Assembly (NCBI RefSeq): GCF_010731795.1
Contig: NZ_AP022591.1
Coordinates: 4,650,001-4,714,000 of the forward strand
Direction of reading: 5' to 3'
Source: Mycolicibacterium celeriflavum
GTDB taxonomy: Bacteria > Actinomycetota > Actinomycetes > Mycobacteriales > Mycobacteriaceae
Length of the DNA stretch: 64,000 bases
A model generated the notes under the pieces. That model did no database searches, had not been told where the DNA came from, and saw only the letters and a list, made by a program, of their open reading frames with translations. Both the position numbers and the translations under genes were made by a program. This document shows positions 25,787-34,600 of the stretch, one piece after another. Position 1 is the first letter of the stretch; every line of letters begins with the position of its first letter.

Positions 25787-27568
25787 ATGACCGAGAAGTC
25801 GGGGGGCCGCAGCAGCGTCGGGTTGCTGGACATCGCTGCCAGGATGCCGGGCCTGATCGTGGACGTGCCGACAATCCTGCGCGGCGTGGTCACCGGCTTC
25901 GGCGCGCGGCCGTCGGCGAAGACGTCGATCGGCAGGGTGTTCCAGGAGCGCGCCGCCCGCCACGCCGACAAGGTGTTCCTGAAGTTCGGCGACGAGCAGG
26001 TCACCTACCGTGAGGCCAACGAGACCGCGAACCGCTATGCCGCGGTGCTGGCCGCCCGCGGTGTCGGGCACGGCGACGTCGTCGGCATCATGTTGCGCAA
26101 CTCGCCCGAATCCGTGCTGCTGATGCTGGCTGCGGTCAAGTGCGGTGCGATCGCCGGCATGCTCAACTACCACCAGCGCGGCGATGTGCTCGAGCACAGC
26201 CTCGGCTTGCTGAACGCGAAGGCCGTGGTCGCCGAGACCGATTTCGTCGAGCCGATCACCGAGTCCGGCGCGGACACCTCGGGCCTGATCACCGTCGACG
26301 AGCTGAAGCGCCTGGCCGCCACCGCGCCCACCGGCAACCCGCCCACCACCGCGGCGGTGCTGGCCAAGGACAAGGCCTTCTACATCTTCACGTCGGGCAC
26401 CACCGGCATGCCCAAGGCCAGCGTGATGACCCACTACCGCTGGCTGCGCGCACTGGCCGGGTTCGGCGGCCTCGGCATGCGGCTGACCAGCAAGGACACC
26501 TTGTACTGCTGCCTGCCGCTGTACCACAACAACGCGCTGACGGTCGCGCTGTCGTCGGTGCTCAACTCGGGTGCCACGCTGGCATTGGGCAAGTCGTTCT
26601 CGGCGTCGAAGTTCTGGGACGAGGTGATCCGCTACGACGCCACCGCGTTCGTCTACATCGGCGAGATCTGCTCCTACCTGCTCAGCCAGCCGGAGAAGGA
26701 CACCGACCGCGCCCACAAGGTCCGGGTGATGTGCGGCAACGGTCTGCGCCCGGCGATCTGGGACGACTTCACCGAGCGGTTCGGCATCGAGCGGGTGTGC
26801 GAGTTCTACGGCGCCAGCGAGGGCAACACCGCGTTCGTCAACGTCTTCAACGTTCCGCAGTCGACCGGCATCTGCCCGACGCCGGTGGCGTTCGTGGAGT
26901 ACGACCCGGAGACCGGCGACCCGCTGCGCGACGACAACGGCCGCGTCAAGAAGGTGCGCAACGGTGAGGCGGGGCTGCTGCTGTCCAAGGTGAGCAGCTT
27001 CCAGCCGTTCGACGGCTACACCGACAAGAAGGAGTCGGAGAAGAAGTTGGTGCGCAACGCTTTTCGTGACGGCGACGTCTGGTTCAACACCGGCGACCTG
27101 ATGCGCTCGCAGGGTTTCGGGCATGCGTCGTTCACCGACCGGCTCGGTGACACCTTCCGGTGGAAGGGCGAGAACGTGGCCACCACCGAGGTGGAGTCGG
27201 CGATCTCGGCCGACCCGCAGGTCGAGGAGTGCACGGTGTTCGGCGTCGAGGTGGAAGGCACCGGCGGCCGCGCGGGGATGGCGGCGATCCAGCTCAAGGA
27301 GGGCCAGGAATTCGACGGCAAGGCGCTGGCCAAGGCCGCCTACCGCAAGCTGCCCGGGTATGCGGTGCCGCTGTTCGTTCGGGTGGTCAAGGAGCTCGCG
27401 CACACGTCGACGTTCAAGAGCCAGAAGGTCGACCTTCGCAAGGAGGGCTACAACGTCGAGGAGATCGACGACCCGATCTACGTGCTGTCCGGCCGCGACG
27501 AGGGCTACGTCGAGTTCTACGACGAGTACCCCAAAGAGGTCGCCGACGGAAAGAAGCCCAAAAACTAG
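25787..27568 (+). CDS. fadD6: FadD6, very-long-chain/fatty acid transport-type acyl-CoA synthetase
   Basis: FadD6 is an ANL superfamily ligase of the FATP/FACVL type that couples uptake of long-chain fatty acids to CoA activation. AMP-binding motif FTSGTTGMPKAS is near residue 200, EFYGASEGN near 340, the NTGDLMR motif near 430, and the GENVATTEVE hinge near 465. ATG 25787 gives 593 aa, matching M. tuberculosis Rv1206. AGGGACG upstream (25773-25779) serves as a weak binding site. A long antisense frame covers this gene on the minus strand and is a composition artefact. A dispersed hairpin lies right after the stop. Confidence 0.94.
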   Translation: MTEKSGGRSSVGLLDIAARMPGLIVDVPTILRGVVTGFGARPSAKTSIGRVFQERAARHADKVFLKFGDEQVTYREANETANRYAAVLAARGVGHGDVVGIMLRNSPESVLLMLAAVKCGAIAGMLNYHQRGDVLEHSLGLLNAKAVVAETDFVEPITESGADTSGLITVDELKRLAATAPTGNPPTTAAVLAKDKAFYIFTSGTTGMPKASVMTHYRWLRALAGFGGLGMRLTSKDTLYCCLPLYHNNALTVALSSVLNSGATLALGKSFSASKFWDEVIRYDATAFVYIGEICSYLLSQPEKDTDRAHKVRVMCGNGLRPAIWDDFTERFGIERVCEFYGASEGNTAFVNVFNVPQSTGICPTPVAFVEYDPETGDPLRDDNGRVKKVRNGEAGLLLSKVSSFQPFDGYTDKKESEKKLVRNAFRDGDVWFNTGDLMRSQGFGHASFTDRLGDTFRWKGENVATTEVESAISADPQVEECTVFGVEVEGTGGRAGMAAIQLKEGQEFDGKALAKAAYRKLPGYAVPLFVRVVKELAHTSTFKSQKVDLRKEGYNVEEIDDPIYVLSGRDEGYVEFYDEYPKEVADGKKPKN

Positions 27569-27570
27569 CG

Positions 27571-27616
27571 ACTTGTGGAGCCACACGGCGGTGAGCGCCG
27601 CTAGAACTCCACAAAT
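27571..27616. repeat. Cruciform-like inverted repeat between fadD6 and folP2
   Basis: Outer arms TTGTGGAG (27573-27580) and CTCCACAA (27607-27614) pair perfectly. Inside, GCGG (27588-27591) pairs with CCGC (27598-27601). The whole unit starts three bases after the fadD6 stop and ends 24 bases before folP2. It could stop fadD6 transcription, but there is no T-run and the two-tier shape is more like a dispersed mycobacterial intergenic repeat. Confidence 0.6.
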
Positions 27617-27639
27617 CACGCCGGCCGTAGCCTGGAAGC

Positions 27640-28515
27640 GTGCAGTCGACGTTCCTCGGCCGACCGGTCGCCGGTGACCGGGCGCTGATCATGGCGATCG
27701 TGAACCGGACGCCGGACTCGTTCTACGACCGCGGCGCCGCGTTCACCGACGACGCCGCCAAGGCCGCTGCGCACCGGGTGATCGAGGAGGGCGCCGACGT
27801 CGTCGATGTCGGCGGGGTCAAGGCAGGACCGGGCGGACTCGTCGATGCGGACGAAGAAGTCGCCCGCGTCGTGCCGTTCATCGAATGGCTGCGCGGCACC
27901 TATCCCGACCAGCTGATCAGCGTCGACACCTGGCGCTCGGTGGTCGCGAAACAAGCCTGTGCGGCCGGTGCAGACCTGATCAACGACACCTGGGCCGGCC
28001 ACGACCCCGCGTTACCCGAGGTCGCCGCGGAATTCGGCGCCGGGCTGGTGTGCTCGCACACCGGAGGCGCCCAACCGCGGACAAGGCCATTTCGGGTCAA
28101 CTACGGGATCTCCGAACGCGGCGTCGTCGACGACGTGATCGCCGAGGTGACCGCGGCCGCCGAACGGGCGGTCGCGGCCGGTGTGGCGCGCGACGCGGTG
28201 CTGATCGATCCAACCCACGATTTCGGCAAGAACACTTACCACGGTCTTATTTTGTTGCGCCACGTGAAAGAGCTTGTAAAAACTGGGTGGCCGGTCCTGA
28301 TGGCGCTGAGCAACAAGGATTTTGTCGGGGAGACTCTGGGTGTGGGTTTGACCGAACGCCTGGAGGGCACCCTTGCAGCCACCGCCCTGGCGGCCGCAGC
28401 CGGAGCCGCGATGTTCCGGGTGCACGAGGTCGCACCGACTCGGCGCGTACTGGAGATGGTCGCGTCGATCCAGGGCGGACGGCCGCCGACGCGCACGGTG
28501 AGGGGACTGGCATGA
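27640..28515 (+). CDS. folP2: FolP2, dihydropteroate synthase paralogue
   Basis: This 291-aa TIM-barrel protein belongs to the dihydropteroate synthase family. It keeps MAIVNRTPDSFYDRG, DVGGVKAGPGG, SVDTWR and LINDTWAG. It departs from the true enzyme: the usual D(I/V)GGES(T/S) loop reads DVGGVKAG, as in M. tuberculosis FolP2 (Rv1207), which lacks dihydropteroate synthase activity. Its real substrate is unknown. The gene heads a tight group: its TGA overlaps the gpgS ATG by 4 bp, tying it to glucosylglycerate metabolism. GTG 27640 is the start. Confidence 0.92.
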   Translation: MQSTFLGRPVAGDRALIMAIVNRTPDSFYDRGAAFTDDAAKAAAHRVIEEGADVVDVGGVKAGPGGLVDADEEVARVVPFIEWLRGTYPDQLISVDTWRSVVAKQACAAGADLINDTWAGHDPALPEVAAEFGAGLVCSHTGGAQPRTRPFRVNYGISERGVVDDVIAEVTAAAERAVAAGVARDAVLIDPTHDFGKNTYHGLILLRHVKELVKTGWPVLMALSNKDFVGETLGVGLTERLEGTLAATALAAAAGAAMFRVHEVAPTRRVLEMVASIQGGRPPTRTVRGLA

Positions 28516-29462
28516 CACTCACTCCGGAACTGCCCGGCACCGCGATCCGCACTGGACGGTGGCTGGCCGACCACAGCTGGAACCGTCCGTCGTGGACCAT
28601 CGCCGAACTCGAGGCCGCCAAGAGGGGCCGCACCATCTCGGTGGTGCTGCCCGCGTTGAACGAGGAAGACACCGTCGGCAGCGTCGTCGAGACCATCGCG
28701 CCGCTGGCGGGTGGGCTGGTCGACGAGCTGGTCGTGCTCGATTCGGGTTCCACTGACGACACTGAGATCCGCGCGTTGGCCGCCGGCGCCCGGGTGGTCA
28801 GCCGGGAGGCCGCGCTGCCCGAGGTGGCCCCGCAGCCCGGGAAGGGTGAGGTGCTGTGGCGCTCATTGGCCGCGACCACCGGCGACATCGTGGTGTTCGT
28901 CGACTCCGACCTGATCGACCCCGACCCGATGTTCGTGCCCAAACTGGTCGGCCCGCTGCTCACCGCCGACGGCGTGCACCTGGTCAAGGGCTTCTACCGC
29001 AGGCCGCTGAAGGTCAGCGGCAGCCAGGACGCCAACGGTGGCGGGCGCGTCACCGAGCTGGTGGCCCGGCCGCTGCTCGCCTCGCTGCGCCCCGAGCTCA
29101 GCTGCATTCTGCAACCGCTGGGCGGTGAGTACGCCGGCACCCGTGAGCTGTTGACGTCCGTACCGTTCGCGCCCGGCTACGGAGTGGAGATCGGGCTGCT
29201 CATCGACGCCTACGACCGGCTCGGCCTGGATGGGATCGCCCAGGTCAACCTCGGCGTGCGGACGCATCGCAACCGGCCGCTGACCGAGCTCGCCACGATG
29301 AGCAGGCAGGTCATCGCGACGCTGCTGTCGCGGTGCGGGGTGCCCGACTCCGGTGTAGGGCTGACGCAGTTCTTCGCCGACGGCGACGACTACACGCCGC
29401 GGACCTCGGCGGTGTCGCTCGCCGACCGCCCACCGATGGCGACGCTGCGCCCCCGCGGGTAG
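28512..29462 (+). CDS. gpgS: GpgS, glucosyl-3-phosphoglycerate synthase
   Basis: GpgS is a GT81 retaining glucosyltransferase that joins glucose from a nucleotide sugar to 3-phosphoglycerate, the first step toward methylglucose lipopolysaccharides. These polysaccharides modulate fatty acid synthesis. The GT-A motifs are present: VVLPALNEEDTVG near residue 43, LDSGSTDDT near 78, and the metal-binding VDSDLIDPDP near 133, then GEYAGTREL. ATG 28512 overlaps the folP2 stop (ATGA) and gives 316 aa. In M. tuberculosis the order is the same (Rv1207-Rv1208). Confidence 0.95.
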   Translation: MTLTPELPGTAIRTGRWLADHSWNRPSWTIAELEAAKRGRTISVVLPALNEEDTVGSVVETIAPLAGGLVDELVVLDSGSTDDTEIRALAAGARVVSREAALPEVAPQPGKGEVLWRSLAATTGDIVVFVDSDLIDPDPMFVPKLVGPLLTADGVHLVKGFYRRPLKVSGSQDANGGGRVTELVARPLLASLRPELSCILQPLGGEYAGTRELLTSVPFAPGYGVEIGLLIDAYDRLGLDGIAQVNLGVRTHRNRPLTELATMSRQVIATLLSRCGVPDSGVGLTQFFADGDDYTPRTSAVSLADRPPMATLRPRG

Positions 29463-29502
29463 TCGGCCGATTTTGTCGCAGCCCTGAGGCAGTATCGACA
29501 GC

Positions 29503-29862
29503 GTGACCCTGGTTCTGCTGTATCTGGTCGTACTGGTCCTGATCGCTGTGGTGTTGTTCGCCGTGGGCAGCGTGCTGTTCGGCCGCGGTGAACCGCTGCC
29601 GCCCCTGCCGCGGGAGACCACCGCCACGGTGCTGCCCGCATCGGGTGTGACGGGCGCCGACGTCGACGCGGTCAAGTTCACCCAGACGCTGCGCGGCTAC
29701 AAGACCAGCGAGGTGGACTGGGTGCTCGACCGGTTGGGCCAGGAGCTCGACCAGCTTCGCGGCCAGCTCGCGACGCTGCGCGCCACCCATGGCATCGATG
29801 ACGACGAGCCCGTCGAGGGTGGTGCGCACGCGCTGCCGTCCGAGGAGGGAACGGAATCATGA
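29503..29862 (+). CDS. Membrane-anchored DivIVA-like protein, Rv1209-like
   Basis: This 119-aa protein starts with one transmembrane helix (residues about 4-27) followed by a proline-rich linker. It then has a DivIVA-type segment: VDAVKFTQTLRGYKTSEVDW, ending in a short helical region (LDRLGQELDQLRGQL). Such domains place proteins at curved or growing cell poles. GTG 29503 is the start, 40 bp after gpgS. Its stop overlaps the tag start (ATGA 29859-29862). A scaffold role in polar growth is inferred. Confidence 0.85.
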   Translation: MTLVLLYLVVLVLIAVVLFAVGSVLFGRGEPLPPLPRETTATVLPASGVTGADVDAVKFTQTLRGYKTSEVDWVLDRLGQELDQLRGQLATLRATHGIDDDEPVEGGAHALPSEEGTES

Positions 29863-30524
29863 CCGCCACGACGGAGCTCGCCGCCGAACCCGACGGTCGC
29901 AGCCGGTGCGCCTGGATCGACGAATCACGGCTTGCGCCCGCCGATTTCGTGCTCTATCGCGACTATCACGACACCGAGTGGGGGCGACCACTGCGTGACT
30001 CGGGCGCGCTGTTCGAACGGGTCAGCCTGGAAGCGTTTCAGAGCGGGCTGTCGTGGCTGGTGATCCTGCGCAAGCGGGAGAACTTCCGGCGCGCGTTTCA
30101 CGGCTTCGACGTCGAGCACATCGCCCGCTACACCGAACGCGACATCGCGCGGTTGATGGCCGACGCCGGGATCGTGCGCAACCGCGCAAAGATCGAGGCC
30201 ACCATCGCCAACGCGCGGGCCGCGGTCGCCCTCGCCGACACCGGGGTGGAGCTCGCCGAGTTGTTGTGGTCATTTGCGCCGCCGCCCCGGCCGCGGCCCG
30301 CCGGGTTCGCCGACGTTCCGGCAGTCACCCCGGAGTCGACCGCGATGGCCAAGGAACTGAAGCGTCGCGGCTTCCGCTTCGTCGGCCCGACGACCGCCTA
30401 CGCCTTGATGCAGGCGACCGGAATGGTCGACGACCACACCGCGAACTGCTGGGTGCCGGCGACGTCGCCACCGTCTCCGGAGACGGCCATAGCCGGGTCT
30501 TTGCACACCGAACACCGCCGATAG
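29859..30524 (+). CDS. tag: TagA, DNA-3-methyladenine glycosylase I
   Basis: This base excision repair enzyme removes 3-methyladenine from DNA. Diagnostic features: CAW near residue 16, YHDTEWGRPLRD with the catalytic Glu near 38, FQSGLSWLVILRKRENFRRAF, and DDHTANCW near the end with zinc-binding His and Cys. 221 aa from ATG 29859, which overlaps the DivIVA-like gene stop. It is cotranscribed by position with folP2-gpgS, as in M. tuberculosis (Rv1210). The C-terminal tail is not conserved. Confidence 0.94.
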   Translation: MTATTELAAEPDGRSRCAWIDESRLAPADFVLYRDYHDTEWGRPLRDSGALFERVSLEAFQSGLSWLVILRKRENFRRAFHGFDVEHIARYTERDIARLMADAGIVRNRAKIEATIANARAAVALADTGVELAELLWSFAPPPRPRPAGFADVPAVTPESTAMAKELKRRGFRFVGPTTAYALMQATGMVDDHTANCWVPATSPPSPETAIAGSLHTEHRR

Positions 30525-30637
30525 GGAACAATAGGGGAGTTCAGTAGCAGTTCAGTGCCGGGAGCTGTCAAACGGGTGGGCAGTCTCGGCCCCGACCGAG
30601 CCCGCAAGCGGGCCGGCTCATGTGGAGGGAGCACTCG

Positions 30638-30805
30638 ATGGCGGCGATGAAGCCCCGGACCGGCGACGGTCCACTGGAAGCAACCAAGGAGGGGCGCGGC
30701 ATCGTGATGCGGGTACCACTGGAAGGCGGCGGGCGACTGGTCGTTGAGCTCACTCCCGACGAAGCCGCCGCGCTCGGGGACGAGCTGAAGAACGTCACAA
30801 GCTAG
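30638..30805 (+). CDS. DUF3117 protein, Rv1211-like
   Basis: This 55-aa protein is almost invariant in mycobacteria and belongs to DUF3117: MAAMKPRTGDGPLEATKEG, then a short beta-hairpin (IVMRVPLEGGGRLVVELT) and a helix (PDEAAALGDELKN). Function unknown. ATG 30638 follows a strong GGAGGGAG (30623-30630) by seven bases. The leader just before it folds well: GCCCGC (30600-30605) pairs with GCGGGC (30608-30613), and GAGC (30598-30601) can pair with GCTC (30616-30619). The gene converges on glgM, sharing 11 bp at the 3' ends. Confidence 0.9.
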   Translation: MAAMKPRTGDGPLEATKEGRGIVMRVPLEGGGRLVVELTPDEAAALGDELKNVTS

Positions 30806-31976
30806 TGAGCTCGCTGTCGGACACCTTGCGGTAGATCTCCAGCGTCTGTTCGGCGATGTGGGCCCAGGAGAACTCGTCGATGCAACGCTGCCGCCCGGCC
30901 CGACCGTATCGGCGCGCCCGCTGCGGGTCGGCCACCAGCTCGTTGACGGTCGCGGCCAACCGGGTCTCGTATCCCGTCGGGTCCTGCGGGTCGTAGTGCA
31001 CCAGCCGCCCGGTGTGACCGTCGGCCACCACCTCCGGGATGCCGCCGACATCGGAGGCCACCACCGCCGTCGCGCACGCCATCGCCTCCAGGTTCACGAT
31101 GCCCAACGGCTCATAGACCGACGGGCATACGAAAACCGTTGCTGCGGTTAATATTTCGCGAATCTTGACGATCGGAAGCATCTCGCGTACCCAGTACACC
31201 CCGGCGCGGGCCCGCGAGAGCTGAGCAACGGCCTGGGTCACCTCGGCGGCGATCTCCGGGGTGTCGGGCGCTCCTGCGCACAACACCAGCTGGATGTCGG
31301 GGGCGAAATCGTGTGCCGCAGCGATCAGATGCGCGACGCCCTTCTGTCTGGTGATCCGCCCGACGAATGCCGCGATCGGGCGCGTGGGGTCGACGCCGAG
31401 TTCGGCCAGCACCGATTCGCCCGGCTCCGGCGTCGCGGGATACCAGACCTCGGTGTCGATTCCGTTGCGCACGACATGGACCCGGTTCGGATCCAGTGCG
31501 GGATAGGTGCGCAACACGTCGTCGCGCATGCCGGAGCTGACCGCGATCACCGCGTCGGCGGCCTCCACTGCCGTCTTCTCCACCCACGACGACACCCGGT
31601 AGCCGCCGCCGAGCTGTTCGGCCTTCCACGGCCGCATCGGCTCCAGCGAGTGGGCCGTCAGCACGTGCGGGACGCCGTAGAGCAAGCCGGCGAGATGACC
31701 GGCCAGGCCGGTGTACCAGGTGTGCGAGTGCACGACGTGAGCCTGGGCCGCGGCGTTGACCATGTTCAGGTCCGCCGAGAGCATGGTCAGCGCGGCATTG
31801 GCGCCCAGCAGCGCCGGGTCGGGTTGGGCAACAATCGCGTCGGGCCGCGGTGCGCCCATGCAGTGCACGTCGACGTCGCATAGGTGGCGCAACTGAGCGA
31901 CCAACTCGGTGACGTGCACCCCCGCCCCGCCGTAAACCTCGGGTGGGTACTCCCGGGTCATCATCGCCACCCGCAT
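30795..31976 (-). CDS. glgM: GlgM, maltose-1-phosphate synthase
   Basis: This GT4-type glycosyltransferase (formerly GlgA) makes maltose-1-phosphate from ADP-glucose and glucose-1-phosphate, feeding the GlgE route to alpha-glucan. The N-terminal MTREYPPEVYGGAGVHV, the VGRITRQKG donor motif near residue 218 and VYEPLGIVNLEAMA (E-x7-E) near 314 are all present. 393 aa from ATG 31976. A TATCGT ends eight bases before the ATG, suggesting a leaderless transcript. It is divergent from glgC, which provides ADP-glucose, with 116 bp between starts. Confidence 0.94.
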   Translation of the reverse strand: MRVAMMTREYPPEVYGGAGVHVTELVAQLRHLCDVDVHCMGAPRPDAIVAQPDPALLGANAALTMLSADLNMVNAAAQAHVVHSHTWYTGLAGHLAGLLYGVPHVLTAHSLEPMRPWKAEQLGGGYRVSSWVEKTAVEAADAVIAVSSGMRDDVLRTYPALDPNRVHVVRNGIDTEVWYPATPEPGESVLAELGVDPTRPIAAFVGRITRQKGVAHLIAAAHDFAPDIQLVLCAGAPDTPEIAAEVTQAVAQLSRARAGVYWVREMLPIVKIREILTAATVFVCPSVYEPLGIVNLEAMACATAVVASDVGGIPEVVADGHTGRLVHYDPQDPTGYETRLAATVNELVADPQRARRYGRAGRQRCIDEFSWAHIAEQTLEIYRKVSDSELTSL

Positions 31977-32092
31977 GGTTGTAGACGATAGTTACGGCGG
32001 CGGGCCGCCGCAGGCTTGTGCCGCGCCTGCAAGTGACTGACTCAGCACACCAATGCCTGGCCCCGGACAGAACCGGCCGATAGGTTTGAAGC

Positions 32093-33307
32093 ATGAGGGA
32101 ATTGCCACACGTGCTGGGCATCGTCCTGGCCGGCGGTGAGGGCAAGCGGCTCTACCCGTTGACCGCGGATCGGGCCAAGCCCGCTGTTCCCTTCGGCGGC
32201 GCCTACCGGCTCATCGATTTCGTGCTGTCGAATCTGGTCAACGCGCGATATCTGCGCATCTGCGTGCTGACGCAATACAAGTCGCATTCGCTCGACCGTC
32301 ACATCTCGCAGAATTGGCGGCTTTCCGGCCTCGCCGGCGAATACATCACACCGGTGCCCGCTCAGCAGCGGCTGGGCCCGCGGTGGTACACCGGCTCCGC
32401 CGATGCGATCTATCAGTCGCTGAACCTCATCTACGACGAGGATCCGGACTACATCGTGGTGTTCGGCGCCGACCACGTCTACCGCATGGATCCCGAGCAG
32501 ATGGTCCAGTTCCACATCGAGAGCGGCGCGGGCGCGACGGTCGCGGGCATCCGGGTGCCACGCGCCGAGGCCACCGCGTTCGGATGCATCGACTCCGACG
32601 AGTCCGGACGCATCCGCGGGTTCATCGAGAAGCCCGCCGACCCGCCGGGCACGCCCGACGATCCCGAGCAGACGTTCGTGTCGATGGGCAACTACATCTT
32701 CACCACCAAGGTGCTCATCGACGCGATCCGCGCCGACGCCGACGACGACCACTCCGACCACGACATGGGCGGTGACATCATTCCCCGTCTCGTCGCCGAC
32801 GGCATGGCGGCGGTGTACGACTTCAGCAACAACGAGGTGCCCGGCGCGACCGAGCGCGATCACGGCTACTGGCGCGACGTCGGAACCCTCGACGCGTTCT
32901 ACGACGCACACATGGACCTGGTGTCGGTGCACCCGGTGTTCAACCTCTACAACAAGCGCTGGCCCATCCGCGGCGAGTCGGAGATGCTTGCGCCGGCCAA
33001 GTTCGTCAACGGCGGCTCGGCGCAGGAGTCGGTGGTGGGCGCGGGCAGCATCATTTCCGCGGCGTCCGTGCGTAATTCGGTGTTGTCGTCGAACGTCGTC
33101 GTCGACGACGGAGCGATCGTCGAGGGCAGCGTGATCATGCCCGGCGCCCGGATCGGCCGCGGCGCAGTTGTGCGCCACGCGATCCTGGACAAGAACGTCG
33201 TCGTCGGCCCGGGCGAAATGGTCGGGGTGGATCTGGACAAGGACCGCGAACGGTTCGCGATCAGCGCCGGGGGAGTGGTCGCGGTCGGCAAGGGCGTCTG
33301 GATCTAG
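32093..33307 (+). CDS. glgC: GlgC, glucose-1-phosphate adenylyltransferase
   Basis: GlgC makes ADP-glucose from ATP and glucose-1-phosphate, the precursor for glycogen and maltose-1-phosphate. The pyrophosphorylase signature GGEGKRLYPLT is at residues 14-24, AKPAVPFGGAYRLIDF follows, and the AD motif FGADHVYRMDP is near 124. The C-terminal third is a left-handed beta-helix. 404 aa from ATG 32093. TAGGTT ends six bases before the ATG, so a leaderless mRNA is possible. The stop overlaps the end of the convergent DUF4126 gene by 4 bp. Confidence 0.96.
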   Translation: MRELPHVLGIVLAGGEGKRLYPLTADRAKPAVPFGGAYRLIDFVLSNLVNARYLRICVLTQYKSHSLDRHISQNWRLSGLAGEYITPVPAQQRLGPRWYTGSADAIYQSLNLIYDEDPDYIVVFGADHVYRMDPEQMVQFHIESGAGATVAGIRVPRAEATAFGCIDSDESGRIRGFIEKPADPPGTPDDPEQTFVSMGNYIFTTKVLIDAIRADADDDHSDHDMGGDIIPRLVADGMAAVYDFSNNEVPGATERDHGYWRDVGTLDAFYDAHMDLVSVHPVFNLYNKRWPIRGESEMLAPAKFVNGGSAQESVVGAGSIISAASVRNSVLSSNVVVDDGAIVEGSVIMPGARIGRGAVVRHAILDKNVVVGPGEMVGVDLDKDRERFAISAGGVVAVGKGVWI

Positions 33308-33927
33308 CCGCGGCCTGCTCGGGCGCGGCGTCGCCTGCGCACCAGTCGGACCGCCGCCCACACCAGTAGCGCCACGGCCACCAACACCAGCACCGGCAGC
33401 AGGATCGCCAGAAAGACCAGGCCGACGCTCACGCCGTCCTCGACGGTACTCAGGACCGGCGCCGCGACCCCCGCGGTGGCGACGTTGGCAGCGGGGCGCA
33501 CCGCCGATTTCGTCAGCGACACGACGAGGGCCACGACCACCCCGATGACCACCGGGACCCACTGCCCGGACTGTGCGAACGCGCCGGGATCGGCGACCGC
33601 AGACGTCTGCGCGGCGGTGCCGGATCCGAACACGATGCCGCCGGCCGTCGGTCGCACGAAGGTCTGAATGGCGTCATTGACGCTGTCGAGGGCGGGGATC
33701 TTGTCGGCGACGATTTCGATCACCAGCAACACCGCGACGATCGCCATCACCCAGCCGTTCTCGAGCCAGGCCCAGCCATGCGGCAGCGCGACGAGGTCGG
33801 TGAACCGCGACAGCAGCCCGAGCGCCAGCAGCGGGATGTAGGCGTTGAGTCCTGCGGCGGTGGCCAGGCCCAGGCCGGTCAGCAGTTCCACATCGGCATT
33901 ATGCGCCGGGCAGACCACCAACTTCAC
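33304..33927 (-). CDS. DUF4126 membrane protein
   Basis: This is an integral membrane protein of the DUF4126 family, recognised by TGLGLATAAGLNAYIPLLALG at the N-terminus (written here only to mark the AAGLNAYIPLL motif) and by RPTAGGIVFG in the middle. About four to five hydrophobic segments, with an arginine-rich C-terminus in the cytosol. GTG 33927 makes a GTGA overlap with the methyltransferase gene upstream, and is used here (207 aa). GTG 33891 is nearer the family's conserved start. Function unknown. Confidence 0.82.
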   Translation of the reverse strand: MKLVVCPAHNADVELLTGLGLATAAGLNAYIPLLALGLLSRFTDLVALPHGWAWLENGWVMAIVAVLLVIEIVADKIPALDSVNDAIQTFVRPTAGGIVFGSGTAAQTSAVADPGAFAQSGQWVPVVIGVVVALVVSLTKSAVRPAANVATAGVAAPVLSTVEDGVSVGLVFLAILLPVLVLVAVALLVWAAVRLVRRRRRARAGRG

Positions 33928-34598
33928 CAGACATAGGGCACCAACCGGTAGCGGACCTTCTGCGTGTACTCGCGGTAGCCGGCGAGATCGCGTGTGAGCA
34001 GAGCCTCCTCGTCACCAATCCGAAGGACGAGGACAGCGAGGCCGACGGGGACGAACACCAAACCCCACCAGGAGCCGAGAGCGAGCGGGACGCCGATCAT
34101 CAGGATCACATTGCCGAAGTACATCGGGTGCCGGACGAATCCGTACCAGCCCGTGGATGACAGCTGTTGGCCCGATTCGACGGTGACATTTGCTGCGGCG
34201 TAATCATTCTGGATGGTGACCAGCATCGCGATCGTGAGTCCGCCTGCGACGAGGACGAGTCCGACGATCGAAACGACGGCGGGTACCGAGGACCAACCGA
34301 AGCGGAAGTCCAGCGCGCTCACCGCGATCATCGCGCCCATCGAGATGAAGGCGATGGCGATGACGAGTTTCTGCAGAGGTCGTGTCTCGGCTTGCGGACC
34401 CGCTTGCATGCGTCGGCGCAGCGCCTCTGGATTCCGTCTTGCCAGATATCCACTCGGTATCAACGTGGCCGTGGCGAACACTGCAATGAACGCCCAACCG
34501 CGCCAGTAGTCGAACGTCCCCGCGAATCCAAACACCAGAAGGCCGAACACGACGAAGCCGGCAAGAGACGTAACTGACGCCTGGACAGTGGTTTTCAT
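33924..34598 (-). CDS. Isoprenylcysteine-methyltransferase-like membrane protein (copy 2)
   Basis: This 224-aa membrane protein resembles isoprenylcysteine carboxyl methyltransferases and phospholipid methyltransferases. It has five hydrophobic segments and the cofactor motif GFVRHPMYFGNVI near residue 155, with an EYTQKVRYRLVP ending. ATG 34598 lies two bases after the stop of a paralogue of exactly the same length, so the two arose by tandem duplication and are cotranscribed. Rv1216c occupies the same place in M. tuberculosis. Substrate unknown, since bacteria lack prenylated CaaX proteins. Confidence 0.85.
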   Translation of the reverse strand: MKTTVQASVTSLAGFVVFGLLVFGFAGTFDYWRGWAFIAVFATATLIPSGYLARRNPEALRRRMQAGPQAETRPLQKLVIAIAFISMGAMIAVSALDFRFGWSSVPAVVSIVGLVLVAGGLTIAMLVTIQNDYAAANVTVESGQQLSSTGWYGFVRHPMYFGNVILMIGVPLALGSWWGLVFVPVGLAVLVLRIGDEEALLTRDLAGYREYTQKVRYRLVPYVW

Positions 34599-34600
34599 CG

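Noticed and set aside
25496..27619. Long open frame (707 codons) on the minus strand over fadD6
   Set aside because: Very high GC removes stops from antisense frames. The plus strand encodes a complete acyl-CoA synthetase with all motifs.
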